A DNA stretch of 60,433 nt from an uncultured bacterium (GTDB taxonomy: Bacteria > Gemmatimonadota > Gemmatimonadetes > Longimicrobiales > RSA9). The notes below the pieces were generated by a model that worked only from the letters and a program-made list of their open reading frames with translations, was not told where the DNA came from and did not search any database. Numbering within the stretch: position 1 is the first letter of the stretch; every line of letters starts with the position of its first letter. The translations under genes and the position numbers were made by a program. Of this stretch, positions 34,951-43,294 are shown piece after piece. The stretch lies in assembly GCA_937889645.1 (NCBI GenBank), contig CALBZE010000001.1:1-60433 (forward strand), given 5' to 3'.

Positions 34951-36647
34951 GGCGCGAGCGGCGGAGTGGCGGGCGCGGTTGCCGCGGGCGCGTATGCGGC
35001 GGGCGCGGTTGCGGACGGCGTGGTTGCGGCGGGCGCGGGTGGGGCCGACGCGTACACCCCGCGGTACAGCTCCTCGTGAGCGAGCGTCGCGCCGCGGAGC
35101 ACGGGCCGACGGCCGATCCAGCGACGCTCGAGGAAGTCGCGCAGCTCGGCCTCCATACGCTCCTGCGCCCAGTCGAGCAGCTCGGCCATGAGGAGCGCGG
35201 CGGGCGCGGCGCAGTCGACGCCGTCGCAGGCGCCGGCGCCCACGTGGGCGTGGCGGCGCAGGTCCTCGAGGGTCAGGCACCCCTCCTCGCGGACGGCGTA
35301 GCGGATCTCGGCCGCGGTGACCGCCTCCGACCGGCAGATGGGCGCGAGGTCGTCGGCGGTGGCGCCGGCGAGCGCGGCGTGCATGCGGGAGCCGAGGCGG
35401 CGCCAGATGCGCTCGAGCGACGCGGCGGGGAGCGGGTACGTCTCGGCCATTGCCCGGAAATCCGGCTCGGGCTCCGCGCCGGGGAGCGGCCGCGAGGCCG
35501 TGACGCACGGCACGTGCGGCCGGCCCAGCCGCTCCAGGATCAGGTCCGTCGCCTCTTCGGCAAACATGCGGTACGAGGCGAGCTTCCCGCCGGCGAGGGA
35601 GAGGAGGCCGGGGACACCGTCGCGCGCCTCGTGGTCGACGATCTCGTGGCGGCGCGACAGCTCGTCCTCGTTCACGCCCCACTCGAAGATCGTGTTGCGG
35701 ACGCCGGCCCAGGCGCGCAGCATCCGCCACCGGCGCGCCTGCGGGATCACCCGCGCCGCCGCCTCGATCACGTAGGCGACCTCGTCCTTCGTCACCTCGC
35801 GGTCGACGTGCGCCGGGTCGCCGTAGTAGTCGTCGTCCGTGGTGCCGACGATCGTCTCGGCGCCGTGCGGGACGAGGAACATGGTCCGGCCGTCGACGCC
35901 CTCGAGGATCATGCCGTAGTTCCCGATGCGCCGCTCGAAGGTGACGTGGATCCCTTTGCCCGGCCGGAGCCGCACGGTCCCGCCGGCCATCGCGGCGACG
36001 CGGCTCGCCCAGGGACCGGCGGCGTTCAGGACGAGGCGCGCCTCGATCGTGCGTTCGTCGCCCGTGAGACGGTCCCGGACTCGCACGCCGCGCACGGTCC
36101 GGCCGTCGTACACGAAGTCGACGGCCTCGGTGTGCGGGAAGAGGTGTGCGCCGGCGTCGCGTGCGTCGAGCGCGTTGAGCGCGGCCAGGCGGAACACGTC
36201 GACGCCCCACTCGTCGAGGGTGAGCGCGCCCTGGACCTCGGGCGCGAGCCCCGGCTCGATGCGTCGGGCGTCTTCCGCGCTCAGCCGCGCGTGGCGCAGC
36301 CCGTCCTTCAGCTTTGCGTAACGGTCGTAAGCCGAGAGGAACGCTTCCATCGCCTCGGCCATGAAGCGGCTCTGCCCGAGGAGCGGCCAGAGGAACGGGA
36401 TGCGGAACGTGAGGTGGGGCGCGATCCTGCGGACGCGGGCGGCGTCCTCCGAGGAGTGGCGCGTCGTCGGGATGTCGTAGAGGAGGTAGCGCATCCCGCC
36501 GTGCACCATGCGCGTCGACGACCCGGTCGTGCCGCACCCCCAGTCGTCGCGCTCGATGAGCGCGACGCTGAGGCCGCGGAGCGCGGCGTCGCGGGCGACT
36601 CCCGTCCCGTTGATGCCGCCGCCGATGATCGCCAAGTCGTAGAGCAT
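34947..36647 (-). CDS. glpA: Glycerol-3-phosphate dehydrogenase subunit A (GlpA type, FAD)
   Basis: 566 residues. An FAD Rossmann motif (LAIIGGGINGTG) opens a DAO-type domain with the SSTRMVHGGMRYL block. After the catalytic part, the C-terminus (about 425-530) matches GlpA and not GlpD: ICRSEAVTAAEIRYAV, then ACDGVDCAAPAALLM and a FLERRW...GATLAHEE ending, the BFD-like cluster region of E. coli GlpA. One expected ligand is changed: CRS where CxC is typical. A Pro/Ala/Thr tail of about 30 residues ends the protein. It oxidises glycerol-3-phosphate to DHAP. Its partners GlpB and GlpC lie about 18 kb away. The start codon has no ribosome site but sits just after a promoter. Confidence 0.88.
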   Translation of the reverse strand: MLYDLAIIGGGINGTGVARDAALRGLSVALIERDDWGCGTTGSSTRMVHGGMRYLLYDIPTTRHSSEDAARVRRIAPHLTFRIPFLWPLLGQSRFMAEAMEAFLSAYDRYAKLKDGLRHARLSAEDARRIEPGLAPEVQGALTLDEWGVDVFRLAALNALDARDAGAHLFPHTEAVDFVYDGRTVRGVRVRDRLTGDERTIEARLVLNAAGPWASRVAAMAGGTVRLRPGKGIHVTFERRIGNYGMILEGVDGRTMFLVPHGAETIVGTTDDDYYGDPAHVDREVTKDEVAYVIEAAARVIPQARRWRMLRAWAGVRNTIFEWGVNEDELSRRHEIVDHEARDGVPGLLSLAGGKLASYRMFAEEATDLILERLGRPHVPCVTASRPLPGAEPEPDFRAMAETYPLPAASLERIWRRLGSRMHAALAGATADDLAPICRSEAVTAAEIRYAVREEGCLTLEDLRRHAHVGAGACDGVDCAAPAALLMAELLDWAQERMEAELRDFLERRWIGRRPVLRGATLAHEELYRGVYASAPPAPAATTPSATAPAAYAPAATAPATPPLAP

Positions 36648-36657
36648 GTCGGGTGGG

Positions 36658-36687
36658 AGTATACGACGTCGCGACGCGGCCCGTCCA
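36658..36687 (-). promoter_or_regulatory. Promoter of glpA giving an almost leaderless mRNA
   Basis: On the minus strand, TGGACG and TATACT are spaced by 18 bases. The -10 hexamer ends only ten bases before the glpA ATG, so transcription should begin a few bases from the start codon. That fits the missing ribosome site. Confidence 0.5.
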
Positions 36688-36826
36688 GCGATCGGGCGAT
36701 GCACCACGTCGTCCGCGCGCCCACGTCTTGCGTCAGCCGGTCGGGCGCGTCAAATGAAACAAGGGCGCGGGGCGGCGGCGTAGAACACGGAGCCTACCGG
36801 ACGCGCGGCGTCATCAGGGGAGAGGA

Positions 36827-37534
36827 ATGCGATCCACAGCGATACGGCGCACGGACGTATTGAAGGAGCGATACCGGCGCATCCGCCGTGTGGCCTTCCT
36901 TCTGTCCATGCTCTTCCACCTCGCCCTGTTCCTCATCTTCCGCGGCGACGGCCGGCCTCTCTCGCCGTACGCGGCGGCCGGCCCGCGCGCCGGGGACTAC
37001 CGCGCCGCGCCGGCGGGCGGCGGGATGCAGGCGCTCCAGCTCCGCCCCATATCGCCGCCGGAGGTCCAGCCGATCCCGCGTCCGCCCGTCCCGATCCCGG
37101 CGCCCGAGGCGACGGTCGAGCCGGAGCCGGAGCCCGAGCCGGAGCTGCCGCCGATCGACTTCTCGGAGCTGCCGGGTACCGCCGGGCCGGAGCTGGGCCC
37201 CGTCGCCGGCGCGGGGATCGAAGGCGGCGAGGGGAAGGGGGACGGGGGAACGGAGGCGGAGGGCAGGTTCCGCGTCGTGCCGCCCACGCCCCGCGGACTG
37301 ATCCTCCCTCCATCGGACCGACCGGACCGGGTGCGCGGGAAGGAGGTCGAGGTCTGGGTCTTCGTGTCCGTCGACGGTCGCGTCGTCGCCGACTCCACGC
37401 GCATCATCCCCTCGACGGGCGACGCCGGCTTCGACCGCCGCCTCAAGCGCCAGGCCGCGGAGTGGGTCTTCGAGCCCGCCCGCAAGGAGGGTGTCGCGGT
37501 CGCGGAATGGTTCCGCTACGTCATCTCGCTCTAG
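36827..37534 (+). CDS. TonB-like energy transducer
   Basis: 235 residues. One N-terminal membrane helix (about 22-40) is followed by a periplasmic Pro-rich spacer with a run of Glu-Pro pairs, then Gly/Glu-rich sequence, and a C-terminal TonB domain (about 160-235; VEVWVFVSVDGRVVADS, FDRRLKRQAAEWVFEPA). It should transmit proton-motive force to an outer-membrane receptor. ExbB/ExbD genes are not in the window. GGGAGAGGA precedes the ATG. Confidence 0.87.
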   Translation: MRSTAIRRTDVLKERYRRIRRVAFLLSMLFHLALFLIFRGDGRPLSPYAAAGPRAGDYRAAPAGGGMQALQLRPISPPEVQPIPRPPVPIPAPEATVEPEPEPEPELPPIDFSELPGTAGPELGPVAGAGIEGGEGKGDGGTEAEGRFRVVPPTPRGLILPPSDRPDRVRGKEVEVWVFVSVDGRVVADSTRIIPSTGDAGFDRRLKRQAAEWVFEPARKEGVAVAEWFRYVISL

Positions 37535-37616
37535 CCGGTAGCCTCCGAAGTCTTGCCCTTGCCACTCCGCCGCGTCCGGCCGATCTTCCGACATCCCGAT
37601 TTTCGACGGAGGATTC

Positions 37617-38024
37617 ATGATCGTACGCCGCTACGGCACCGCCGTGCAGAGTGTCGTCCCGAACTTCGACTCCCGGGCGATGACGGAGATCGGATTCCAG
37701 CGCACGTCCGATTTCTCGCTCCCCGCCGATGAGTTCTTCGATCGTTACGAGAAGGTCGACGAGCGCGCCCTCGACGCCACGGCCGAAGGCGATGTGAAGG
37801 ATGAGGCCGAACAGGCGCTGCTCGCGACGTTGCGCGAGCGACTCGACGCGCTCGAGGCCGAGGTCGGCGCCGGGCACGTCCTCATGGTCGAGAGCCAGCC
37901 GGGGCAGGACTACCCCAAGACGCGCGACCGCACCGAGGTCCGCGTCGTCGGCTACGAGAATCGCCTCTACTTCTACTGGACGATCGAACCTCCGCTCCGC
38001 ATCGGCATCTACCGCGAGAAGTAA
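37617..38024 (+). CDS. Conserved-looking cytoplasmic protein of unknown function
   Basis: 135 residues with a good ribosome site (GGAGG six bases before the ATG) and no signal or membrane segment. An N-terminal beta region (VRRYGTAVQSVVPNFDSRAM), an acidic helical middle (about 45-80) and a C-terminal strand-rich part (RVVGYENRLYFYW) are visible. I recognise no family. It is between the TonB-like gene and the sensor kinase and may be its own unit. Confidence 0.75.
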   Translation: MIVRRYGTAVQSVVPNFDSRAMTEIGFQRTSDFSLPADEFFDRYEKVDERALDATAEGDVKDEAEQALLATLRERLDALEAEVGAGHVLMVESQPGQDYPKTRDRTEVRVVGYENRLYFYWTIEPPLRIGIYREK

Positions 38025-38127
38025 TACGCGACCGACGTCCGCGTCGGCGGTCGGGTACGCAAACTGCGACATCGGCGCAGGGTGATCGGGGCGCGATCGC
38101 CGCGACCGATCCTGGCCCTAGACGCCT

Positions 38128-40617
38128 ATGCCAGAGTCGCCCACCGCCGACCGCGGCACGATCCGATCGTCCGTCCCCGTCGTCAGGCGTTTCGTCATCG
38201 CCCTCGCCTTCTTCGTCGCGGCGTTCGCGGCGAGCGCGGTGGCCCGCGACCTCCTCCGCCTGGACGTCTTCTACTTCTTTACTCTGGCCGTCGCATTCAG
38301 CGCGTGGCTCGCCGGATTGTGGCCCGCGCTCCTGGTGGGCGCGATGTCGGTCATCGCCGCCGATTACCTGTTCCTCCCTCCGGTCGGCGACGTCACGCTC
38401 GACGCCACCGACTGGTTCATCACCTTCGCGCTGTTCTTCGTCCTCGCCGTCATCATCTCGTCGATCACCGCACGCATGCGCTCGGCGCTACGCCGAGCCA
38501 GGCGGGATGCCACGAGGGAACAGGTGGCGAGCCAGGAGCTGCGAACCGTACTGGAGCACTTGCCCGTCGGCGTCTGGATCGTGGACCCGGATGGGCAGAT
38601 CGTCTACGGCAACCCCGAAGTGAAGCGGATTTGGGGGGGCGCCGTCTTCGGCGGGCCCGAGAGATACGGCGAGTACCGCGCCTGGTGGCTGGAGACGGGC
38701 GACCCGGTCCGCCCCGAAGAATGGGCATTCGCGCGCGCCAGGATCGACCTCAAGCCCAGGGGCGGCGAGGAGCTCCTGATCGAGGGGTTCGACGGGTCCC
38801 GGAAGATCATCCTCAACGCGGCCGTGCCGATCCTGGGGGCGGGCAACGAGTTCCTCGCCGCGGTGGTGGTCAACGAGGACATCACGGATCGGAAGCTGGC
38901 GGAACGCTCCTTCCGCGAGGCGACCGAGCGGTTCGAGGCGGTCTTTCGGGCGTCGCCCCTGGCGATCATCGACATGGACAGCGGCAGCCGGGTGCGCGCG
39001 TGGAACCCCGCCGCCGAGCGCATGTTCGGGTGGCGCGAGGAGGAGGTCCTCGGCAAGCGCACGCCGATCGTCCCGGACGAGAGAGCCTCCGAAGTCGACC
39101 GCGAGTTCGAGCTCGCGCTCCAGGGCGAGATCTTCACGGGGCTGGAGACGCAGCGGCTGCGCAAGGACGGCTCGCGCGTGGACGTCAGCGTTTCGACCGC
39201 GCCGGTCCGCAGCGCGGAAGGCAAGCTGCTCGGCGTCATGGTCCTGCTGGATGACATCACGGAGCGGAAGCGCCGGGAGGAGGCTCAGAGCTTCCTCATC
39301 GAGGCCAGTCGCATCCTCGCATCGTCGTTCGACTTCGAGGTGACGCTCCCGGCCATTGCGCGGCTCGTCGTCTCCGGGTGGGCGGACGGGTGCCTGATCA
39401 TGGTGCTCGAAGGCGGGGTCGCGCGTCGCGTCGCGGTCGCCCACGCCGATCCGGACCGTGAGGCTTTGATGCAGGAGATCAGCCGGCGATGGCCGATCGA
39501 ATCGGGGCGAGCCGCCGCCGAGACTTCCGTGTTCGAGACGGCCCGCGGCGAGCTCGTGCCGCAGATCACGGACGAGGAGCTCCGGCGCCTCGCGACGGAT
39601 GAGGAGCATTATGACGCGTTGCGACGGCTGGGGCTCGTGTCGTCGATTTCGGTCCCCATGAACGCGCGGGGCCGCACGCTCGGCGTGATCGTCCTCACTA
39701 CGGATGTCTCGGGGCGCCGCTTGGACGAGCAGGATCTGGCGGTCGCACAAGAGCTGGCCGGGCGCGTCGCCTTCGCGTACGACAACGCATTGCTCTACGC
39801 CGACGCGCACGACGCACGCGCCGAGGCCGAGCGCAGGGCGCGCGAAGAGCAGGCCGTGCGCATGGAGCTCGAGCGCGTCATGGAAAGCCGGGCGCGCCTC
39901 GTCCGCGGCTTCAGCCACGACGTGAAGAACCCCCTCGGCGCGGCGGACGGCTTCCTGGAGCTCCTCGAGATGGGAGTCAAAGGCGACCTCGCGCCCGACC
40001 AGCTCGAGAGCGTGATCCGGAGCCGCCGAGCGATCCGCACGGCGCTCAACCTGATCGACGACCTGGTCGACCTCGCCCGTGCGGAGGCCGGCGAGATCGA
40101 GGTCGACCGCCGGCCCGTCGACATTTCCGGGCTCGTGAACGAGACCGCCGAGGAGAACCGCGCCGCGGCCGAGGCCAAGGGACTCACCATCGAAATCGAC
40201 TGCGACCGCGACCTGCCGACGATCGAGACCGACGCCGCCCGGGTCCGTCAGATCCTCGGCAACCTCCTCTCGAACGCCACCAAGTACACCGAGCACGGCC
40301 GCATCCGCATCCGCGCATCGGTCCGCTCCGACGCCGCGGCACCCCGCCCTGGTCGCTGGGTCGCGATCGACGTCAGCGACACTGGATCGGGCATCCCGAA
40401 GGACAAGCAGGCTTTCATCTTCGAGGAGTTCGCGCGCATCGAGTCGGGCGACAAGGCCGGCGCCGGGATCGGCCTGGCGATCAGCCGCAGGACCGCCCGC
40501 GCCTTGGGCGGCGACGTCACCCTCGAGAGTGACGTCGGCAAGGGAAGCACGTTCACCCTCTGGCTGCCGCTGGACGCCGCCGAGGACGGGAAGCGCGACT
40601 CGCCGCGCGCGGCCTGA
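38128..40617 (+). CDS. Sensor histidine kinase: DUF4118-PAS-PAS-GAF-HisKA-ATPase
   Basis: 829 residues. An N-terminal four-helix DUF4118 membrane module like that of KdpD (about 20-115) is followed by two PAS domains (about 130-255 and 260-385; the first ends VVNEDITDRK, the second VLLDDITERK), a GAF domain (about 395-555), a HisKA region with FSHDVKNPLGAADGF, and an ATPase domain (NLLSNATKYT, DTGSGIPKDKQ, GAGIGLAIS). No response regulator is directly coupled. The nearest is the PorX-like protein at 41722, whose partner kinase (PorY in Porphyromonas) is not otherwise present; that pairing is conjecture. Confidence 0.92.
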   Translation: MPESPTADRGTIRSSVPVVRRFVIALAFFVAAFAASAVARDLLRLDVFYFFTLAVAFSAWLAGLWPALLVGAMSVIAADYLFLPPVGDVTLDATDWFITFALFFVLAVIISSITARMRSALRRARRDATREQVASQELRTVLEHLPVGVWIVDPDGQIVYGNPEVKRIWGGAVFGGPERYGEYRAWWLETGDPVRPEEWAFARARIDLKPRGGEELLIEGFDGSRKIILNAAVPILGAGNEFLAAVVVNEDITDRKLAERSFREATERFEAVFRASPLAIIDMDSGSRVRAWNPAAERMFGWREEEVLGKRTPIVPDERASEVDREFELALQGEIFTGLETQRLRKDGSRVDVSVSTAPVRSAEGKLLGVMVLLDDITERKRREEAQSFLIEASRILASSFDFEVTLPAIARLVVSGWADGCLIMVLEGGVARRVAVAHADPDREALMQEISRRWPIESGRAAAETSVFETARGELVPQITDEELRRLATDEEHYDALRRLGLVSSISVPMNARGRTLGVIVLTTDVSGRRLDEQDLAVAQELAGRVAFAYDNALLYADAHDARAEAERRAREEQAVRMELERVMESRARLVRGFSHDVKNPLGAADGFLELLEMGVKGDLAPDQLESVIRSRRAIRTALNLIDDLVDLARAEAGEIEVDRRPVDISGLVNETAEENRAAAEAKGLTIEIDCDRDLPTIETDAARVRQILGNLLSNATKYTEHGRIRIRASVRSDAAAPRPGRWVAIDVSDTGSGIPKDKQAFIFEEFARIESGDKAGAGIGLAISRRTARALGGDVTLESDVGKGSTFTLWLPLDAAEDGKRDSPRAA

Positions 40618-40659
40618 GTCGGGGGGGGCGCCGGTGAGGGGCTCTTCGGGTGCGCGGAT

Positions 40660-41682
40660 TCAGGACGCCGTCGCCTCGCGCGCGATCGCGGCCAGGACCG
40701 CGGCCTCGACCTCGTCCACGCCGATCTGCCTCAGGCACGCGTGGTGGCCCAAAGGACACGCGGGACCGCCGTGCGTCGAGCACGGGCGGCACGGCAGATC
40801 GCGCTCCAGCACCGTCGCGTTGGGGGCATACGGGAAGAACCCGAACTCCCGCACCGTCGGGCCGAAGAGAGCGACGACCGGAGTCCCCACCGCCGTCGCC
40901 AGGTGCATGACCCCGGTGTCCCCGCTCGCCAGCGCCCGCGCGCCTTCGAGCACCGCCGCCGAGCCCTGCAGGTCGAGCGCGCCGGCTACGCTCGCCCCGC
41001 CCGACGCCGACGCGATCCGGTCACCCGCTTCCGCGTCCTCCGGCCCGCCGACCACGACCGCCCGCAGCCCCGCCCCGGCCAGGCGCCGCGCCAGCTCCGT
41101 CCACGACGATTCCGGCCACCGCTTCGTCGCGTGCTGCGCGCCCGGCGCGATCGCGACGTACGCCTCGCCCTCGCCGATCCCGGCCGCGCGCAGCGCCGCG
41201 GCCGCCGCCGCCCGCGCCTCCGCCGACGGGAACACCTCCGGCGGCCCGCCGTCCGGCCGCACGCCGAGCGCCGCCGCCGCATCGAAGTACCGCTCCGGCA
41301 CGGGCACGACCGATCCGAACCAATTTTGTTTCAGTCGCGTCAGCGCCCAACGGCGGAGCGTGTGCTTGCGGTAGCCGCGCCAGCGCGGGCCGGGCACGAG
41401 GAGTCGCAGCAGCCGCGCGCGGAGCGTGCCGTGAAGGTCGAGGATGTGGTCGTAGCGCTCGGCGCGGATCGTCCGGGCGAGCGCGCGCAGCCCGCCCTCG
41501 TCGTCCTCCGGGAGAGTCAGGATCCGATCGACGTTCGCGTTCCCCTCGAGCAGCGGCGCGCACGCGCGACGGGTGGCGAAGTGGACCACGGCGTCGGGGT
41601 AGGACGCGCGCAGGGCGCGCAGCAGCGGCGTCGTGAGGATGACGTCGCCGATCGAGGAGAAGCGGATCAGCAGGATTTTCAT
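40660..41682 (-). CDS. Glycosyltransferase family 9 (heptosyltransferase-like)
   Basis: 340 residues of the WaaC/WaaF/RfaF group. The N-terminal MKILLIRFSSIGDVILTTP, a sugar-nucleotide-site AIAPGAQHATKRWP, ASGDTGVMHLATAVGTP and a C-terminal cysteine pattern CRPCSTHGGPACPLGHHACL are all typical. It should add a heptose or related sugar to an LPS-core acceptor at the inner membrane. It is divergent from the PorX-like gene with only 39 bases between, and is one of three GT9 proteins here. Confidence 0.9.
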   Translation of the reverse strand: MKILLIRFSSIGDVILTTPLLRALRASYPDAVVHFATRRACAPLLEGNANVDRILTLPEDDEGGLRALARTIRAERYDHILDLHGTLRARLLRLLVPGPRWRGYRKHTLRRWALTRLKQNWFGSVVPVPERYFDAAAALGVRPDGGPPEVFPSAEARAAAAAALRAAGIGEGEAYVAIAPGAQHATKRWPESSWTELARRLAGAGLRAVVVGGPEDAEAGDRIASASGGASVAGALDLQGSAAVLEGARALASGDTGVMHLATAVGTPVVALFGPTVREFGFFPYAPNATVLERDLPCRPCSTHGGPACPLGHHACLRQIGVDEVEAAVLAAIAREATAS

Positions 41683-41721
41683 TGATTGACGCTAACTTGC
41701 GGCGAATCTAACTTAAGCCCC
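41683..41721. promoter_or_regulatory. 39-bp divergent control region between GT9 and porX-like genes
   Basis: Both genes are read outward from this short, relatively AT-rich gap. CTAACTT occurs twice in direct orientation 16 bases apart (41692-41698 and 41708-41714), a spacing compatible with a dimeric regulator on adjacent turns. There is room for overlapping promoters only. Confidence 0.35.
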
Positions 41722-43293
41722 ATGCCGATCGTGGCCAAGAGGATCCTGTGGGTGGACGACGAGGTCGAGCTGCTGGAGCCGCACCTTATCTTCCTGCGGC
41801 AGCGGGGCTACCACGTCGACACCACCGCGAACGGCGACGACGCGCTGGCGATGGTCCGGGCCCGGAGCTACGACCTGGTGCTGCTCGACGAGCAGATGCC
41901 CGGGCGCAGCGGGCTGGAGGTGCTGGCGGCGCTTCGCCGGGAGGTGCCGCACTCGCGGGTGGTCATGGTCACGAAGTCGGACGAGGACCGGACGCTGCTG
42001 GAGGCGATCGGCCGGCGGGTAGACGACTACCTGGTCAAGCCGGCCAGCCCGAGGCAGGTCTTGAGCGTGGTGACGCGGCTGCTGGAGGGTTCTCAGCTCC
42101 AGCAGCAGCGTGCGGCGCAGGACTTCGCGAGCCGGTTCCCGGACCTGTCGCGGCGCTGCGCGGACGCCACGGGCTGGCGGGACTTCTTCGCGCTCTACGA
42201 CGAGCTGGTCGACTGGGACCTGCGGGTGCGGGAGGCGGGCGAGGCGGGGCTGGGCGACTCGGTCCAGGCGCTGCTCGCGGACCTGCGGCGTCAGTTCGGC
42301 GCGTACGTGCGCCGTGAGTACGGGGGCTGGGCGGCGCTCGAGGGCCGGACGGAGGATCGGCCGCCGTTGTCGACGGACCTCGTCGAGCGCCGACTCGTCC
42401 CGTTGCTCGACAACGGCCCGGTCCTCTTCGTCGTGATCGACTGCTTGAGGCTGGACCAGTGGCGGGCGATCCGGCCGCTGCTGGCGGCCGACTTCGACCT
42501 GGAGGAGGAGCTGTACTGCAGCATCCTCCCGACGGCGACGCCGTACGCGAGGAACGCGCTCTTCAGCGGCTGCTTCCCGGATGAGATCGCGCATCGTCGG
42601 CCCGAGTGGTGGACGAGCGACGAGGGGAGCCGGAACGCGTTCGAGGACGAGCTGCTGCGCGAGCAGCTGCGTCGCCTGACGGGTCGCGACGTGCCGGTGC
42701 ACTACGAGAAGGTGTTCACCGACGCGGACGCGGACGACCTGGTCGGGCGCGTGCGCGGCGCGCTCCGTGGCTACGGCGTGACGGCGGTCGTCTTCAATTT
42801 CGTGGACCTGCTCACGCACGGGCGGAGCGAGTCGGTGGTGCTCCAGGAGGTCGCCCGTGACGATGCCGCGCTGCGGGCGTTGACGCGGCAGTGGTTCGAG
42901 CAGTCGGCGGCGCGGCGGGTCCTGCGGGAAGCGTACGCGCGGCGCGTGCCGGTGGTGCTGACCACGGACCACGGCGCGATCCTGTGCGAGAGGCCGCTCA
43001 CGGTGTATGCACGCCGGGACGCGACGACGAATCTGAGATACAAGTTCGGGCAGGACCTGCGTGCGGAGGATCCGCAGGCGGTCTTCGAGGTGGACGACGA
43101 GCGAGTCCTCCGCCTGCCGCCCGGGCGACTGGCGACGAATTACCTGCTGGCATTGGAAGACTACTTCTTCGTGTATCCGACGAAGCTGCGCGAGTATCAG
43201 GCGCGCTACAAGGGCTCGTTCCTGCACGGCGGCGTGAGCCCGGAAGAGATGATCCTGCCGGTGTCCGTGCTCTTGCCTCGGGCGTGGAGTTGA
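41722..43293 (+). CDS. porX: PorX-like response regulator with PglZ alkaline-phosphatase-fold domain
   Basis: 523 residues, about the length of Porphyromonas PorX. The receiver domain (about 6-125) has D12/D13 and phospho-acceptor D56. A helical linker follows, then the PglZ domain (about 210-515): metal Asp in VVIDCLRLDQW, nucleophile T271 in ILPTATPYARN, NFVDLLTHGRS, TTDHGAI, and a late His in SFLHGG. The TTNLRYKFGQDL and SPEEMILPV blocks are also PorX-like. PorX is known as a regulator of type IX secretion, with phosphodiesterase activity reported for its PglZ domain. No T9SS gene is seen; here it heads a glycan operon. The upstream in-frame start at 41686 is less likely. Confidence 0.85.
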   Translation: MPIVAKRILWVDDEVELLEPHLIFLRQRGYHVDTTANGDDALAMVRARSYDLVLLDEQMPGRSGLEVLAALRREVPHSRVVMVTKSDEDRTLLEAIGRRVDDYLVKPASPRQVLSVVTRLLEGSQLQQQRAAQDFASRFPDLSRRCADATGWRDFFALYDELVDWDLRVREAGEAGLGDSVQALLADLRRQFGAYVRREYGGWAALEGRTEDRPPLSTDLVERRLVPLLDNGPVLFVVIDCLRLDQWRAIRPLLAADFDLEEELYCSILPTATPYARNALFSGCFPDEIAHRRPEWWTSDEGSRNAFEDELLREQLRRLTGRDVPVHYEKVFTDADADDLVGRVRGALRGYGVTAVVFNFVDLLTHGRSESVVLQEVARDDAALRALTRQWFEQSAARRVLREAYARRVPVVLTTDHGAILCERPLTVYARRDATTNLRYKFGQDLRAEDPQAVFEVDDERVLRLPPGRLATNYLLALEDYFFVYPTKLREYQARYKGSFLHGGVSPEEMILPVSVLLPRAWS

Positions 43294-43294
43294 C

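Noticed and set aside
34947..36647. Aerobic GlpD
   Set aside because: The C-terminal region with CRSEAVT and CDGVDC and the closing block matches GlpA, not GlpD.
41722..43293. PglZ domain as part of a BREX phage-defence system
   Set aside because: No BrxA/B/C, PglX or Lon-type genes are near; the receiver domain and the C-terminal blocks are those of PorX.
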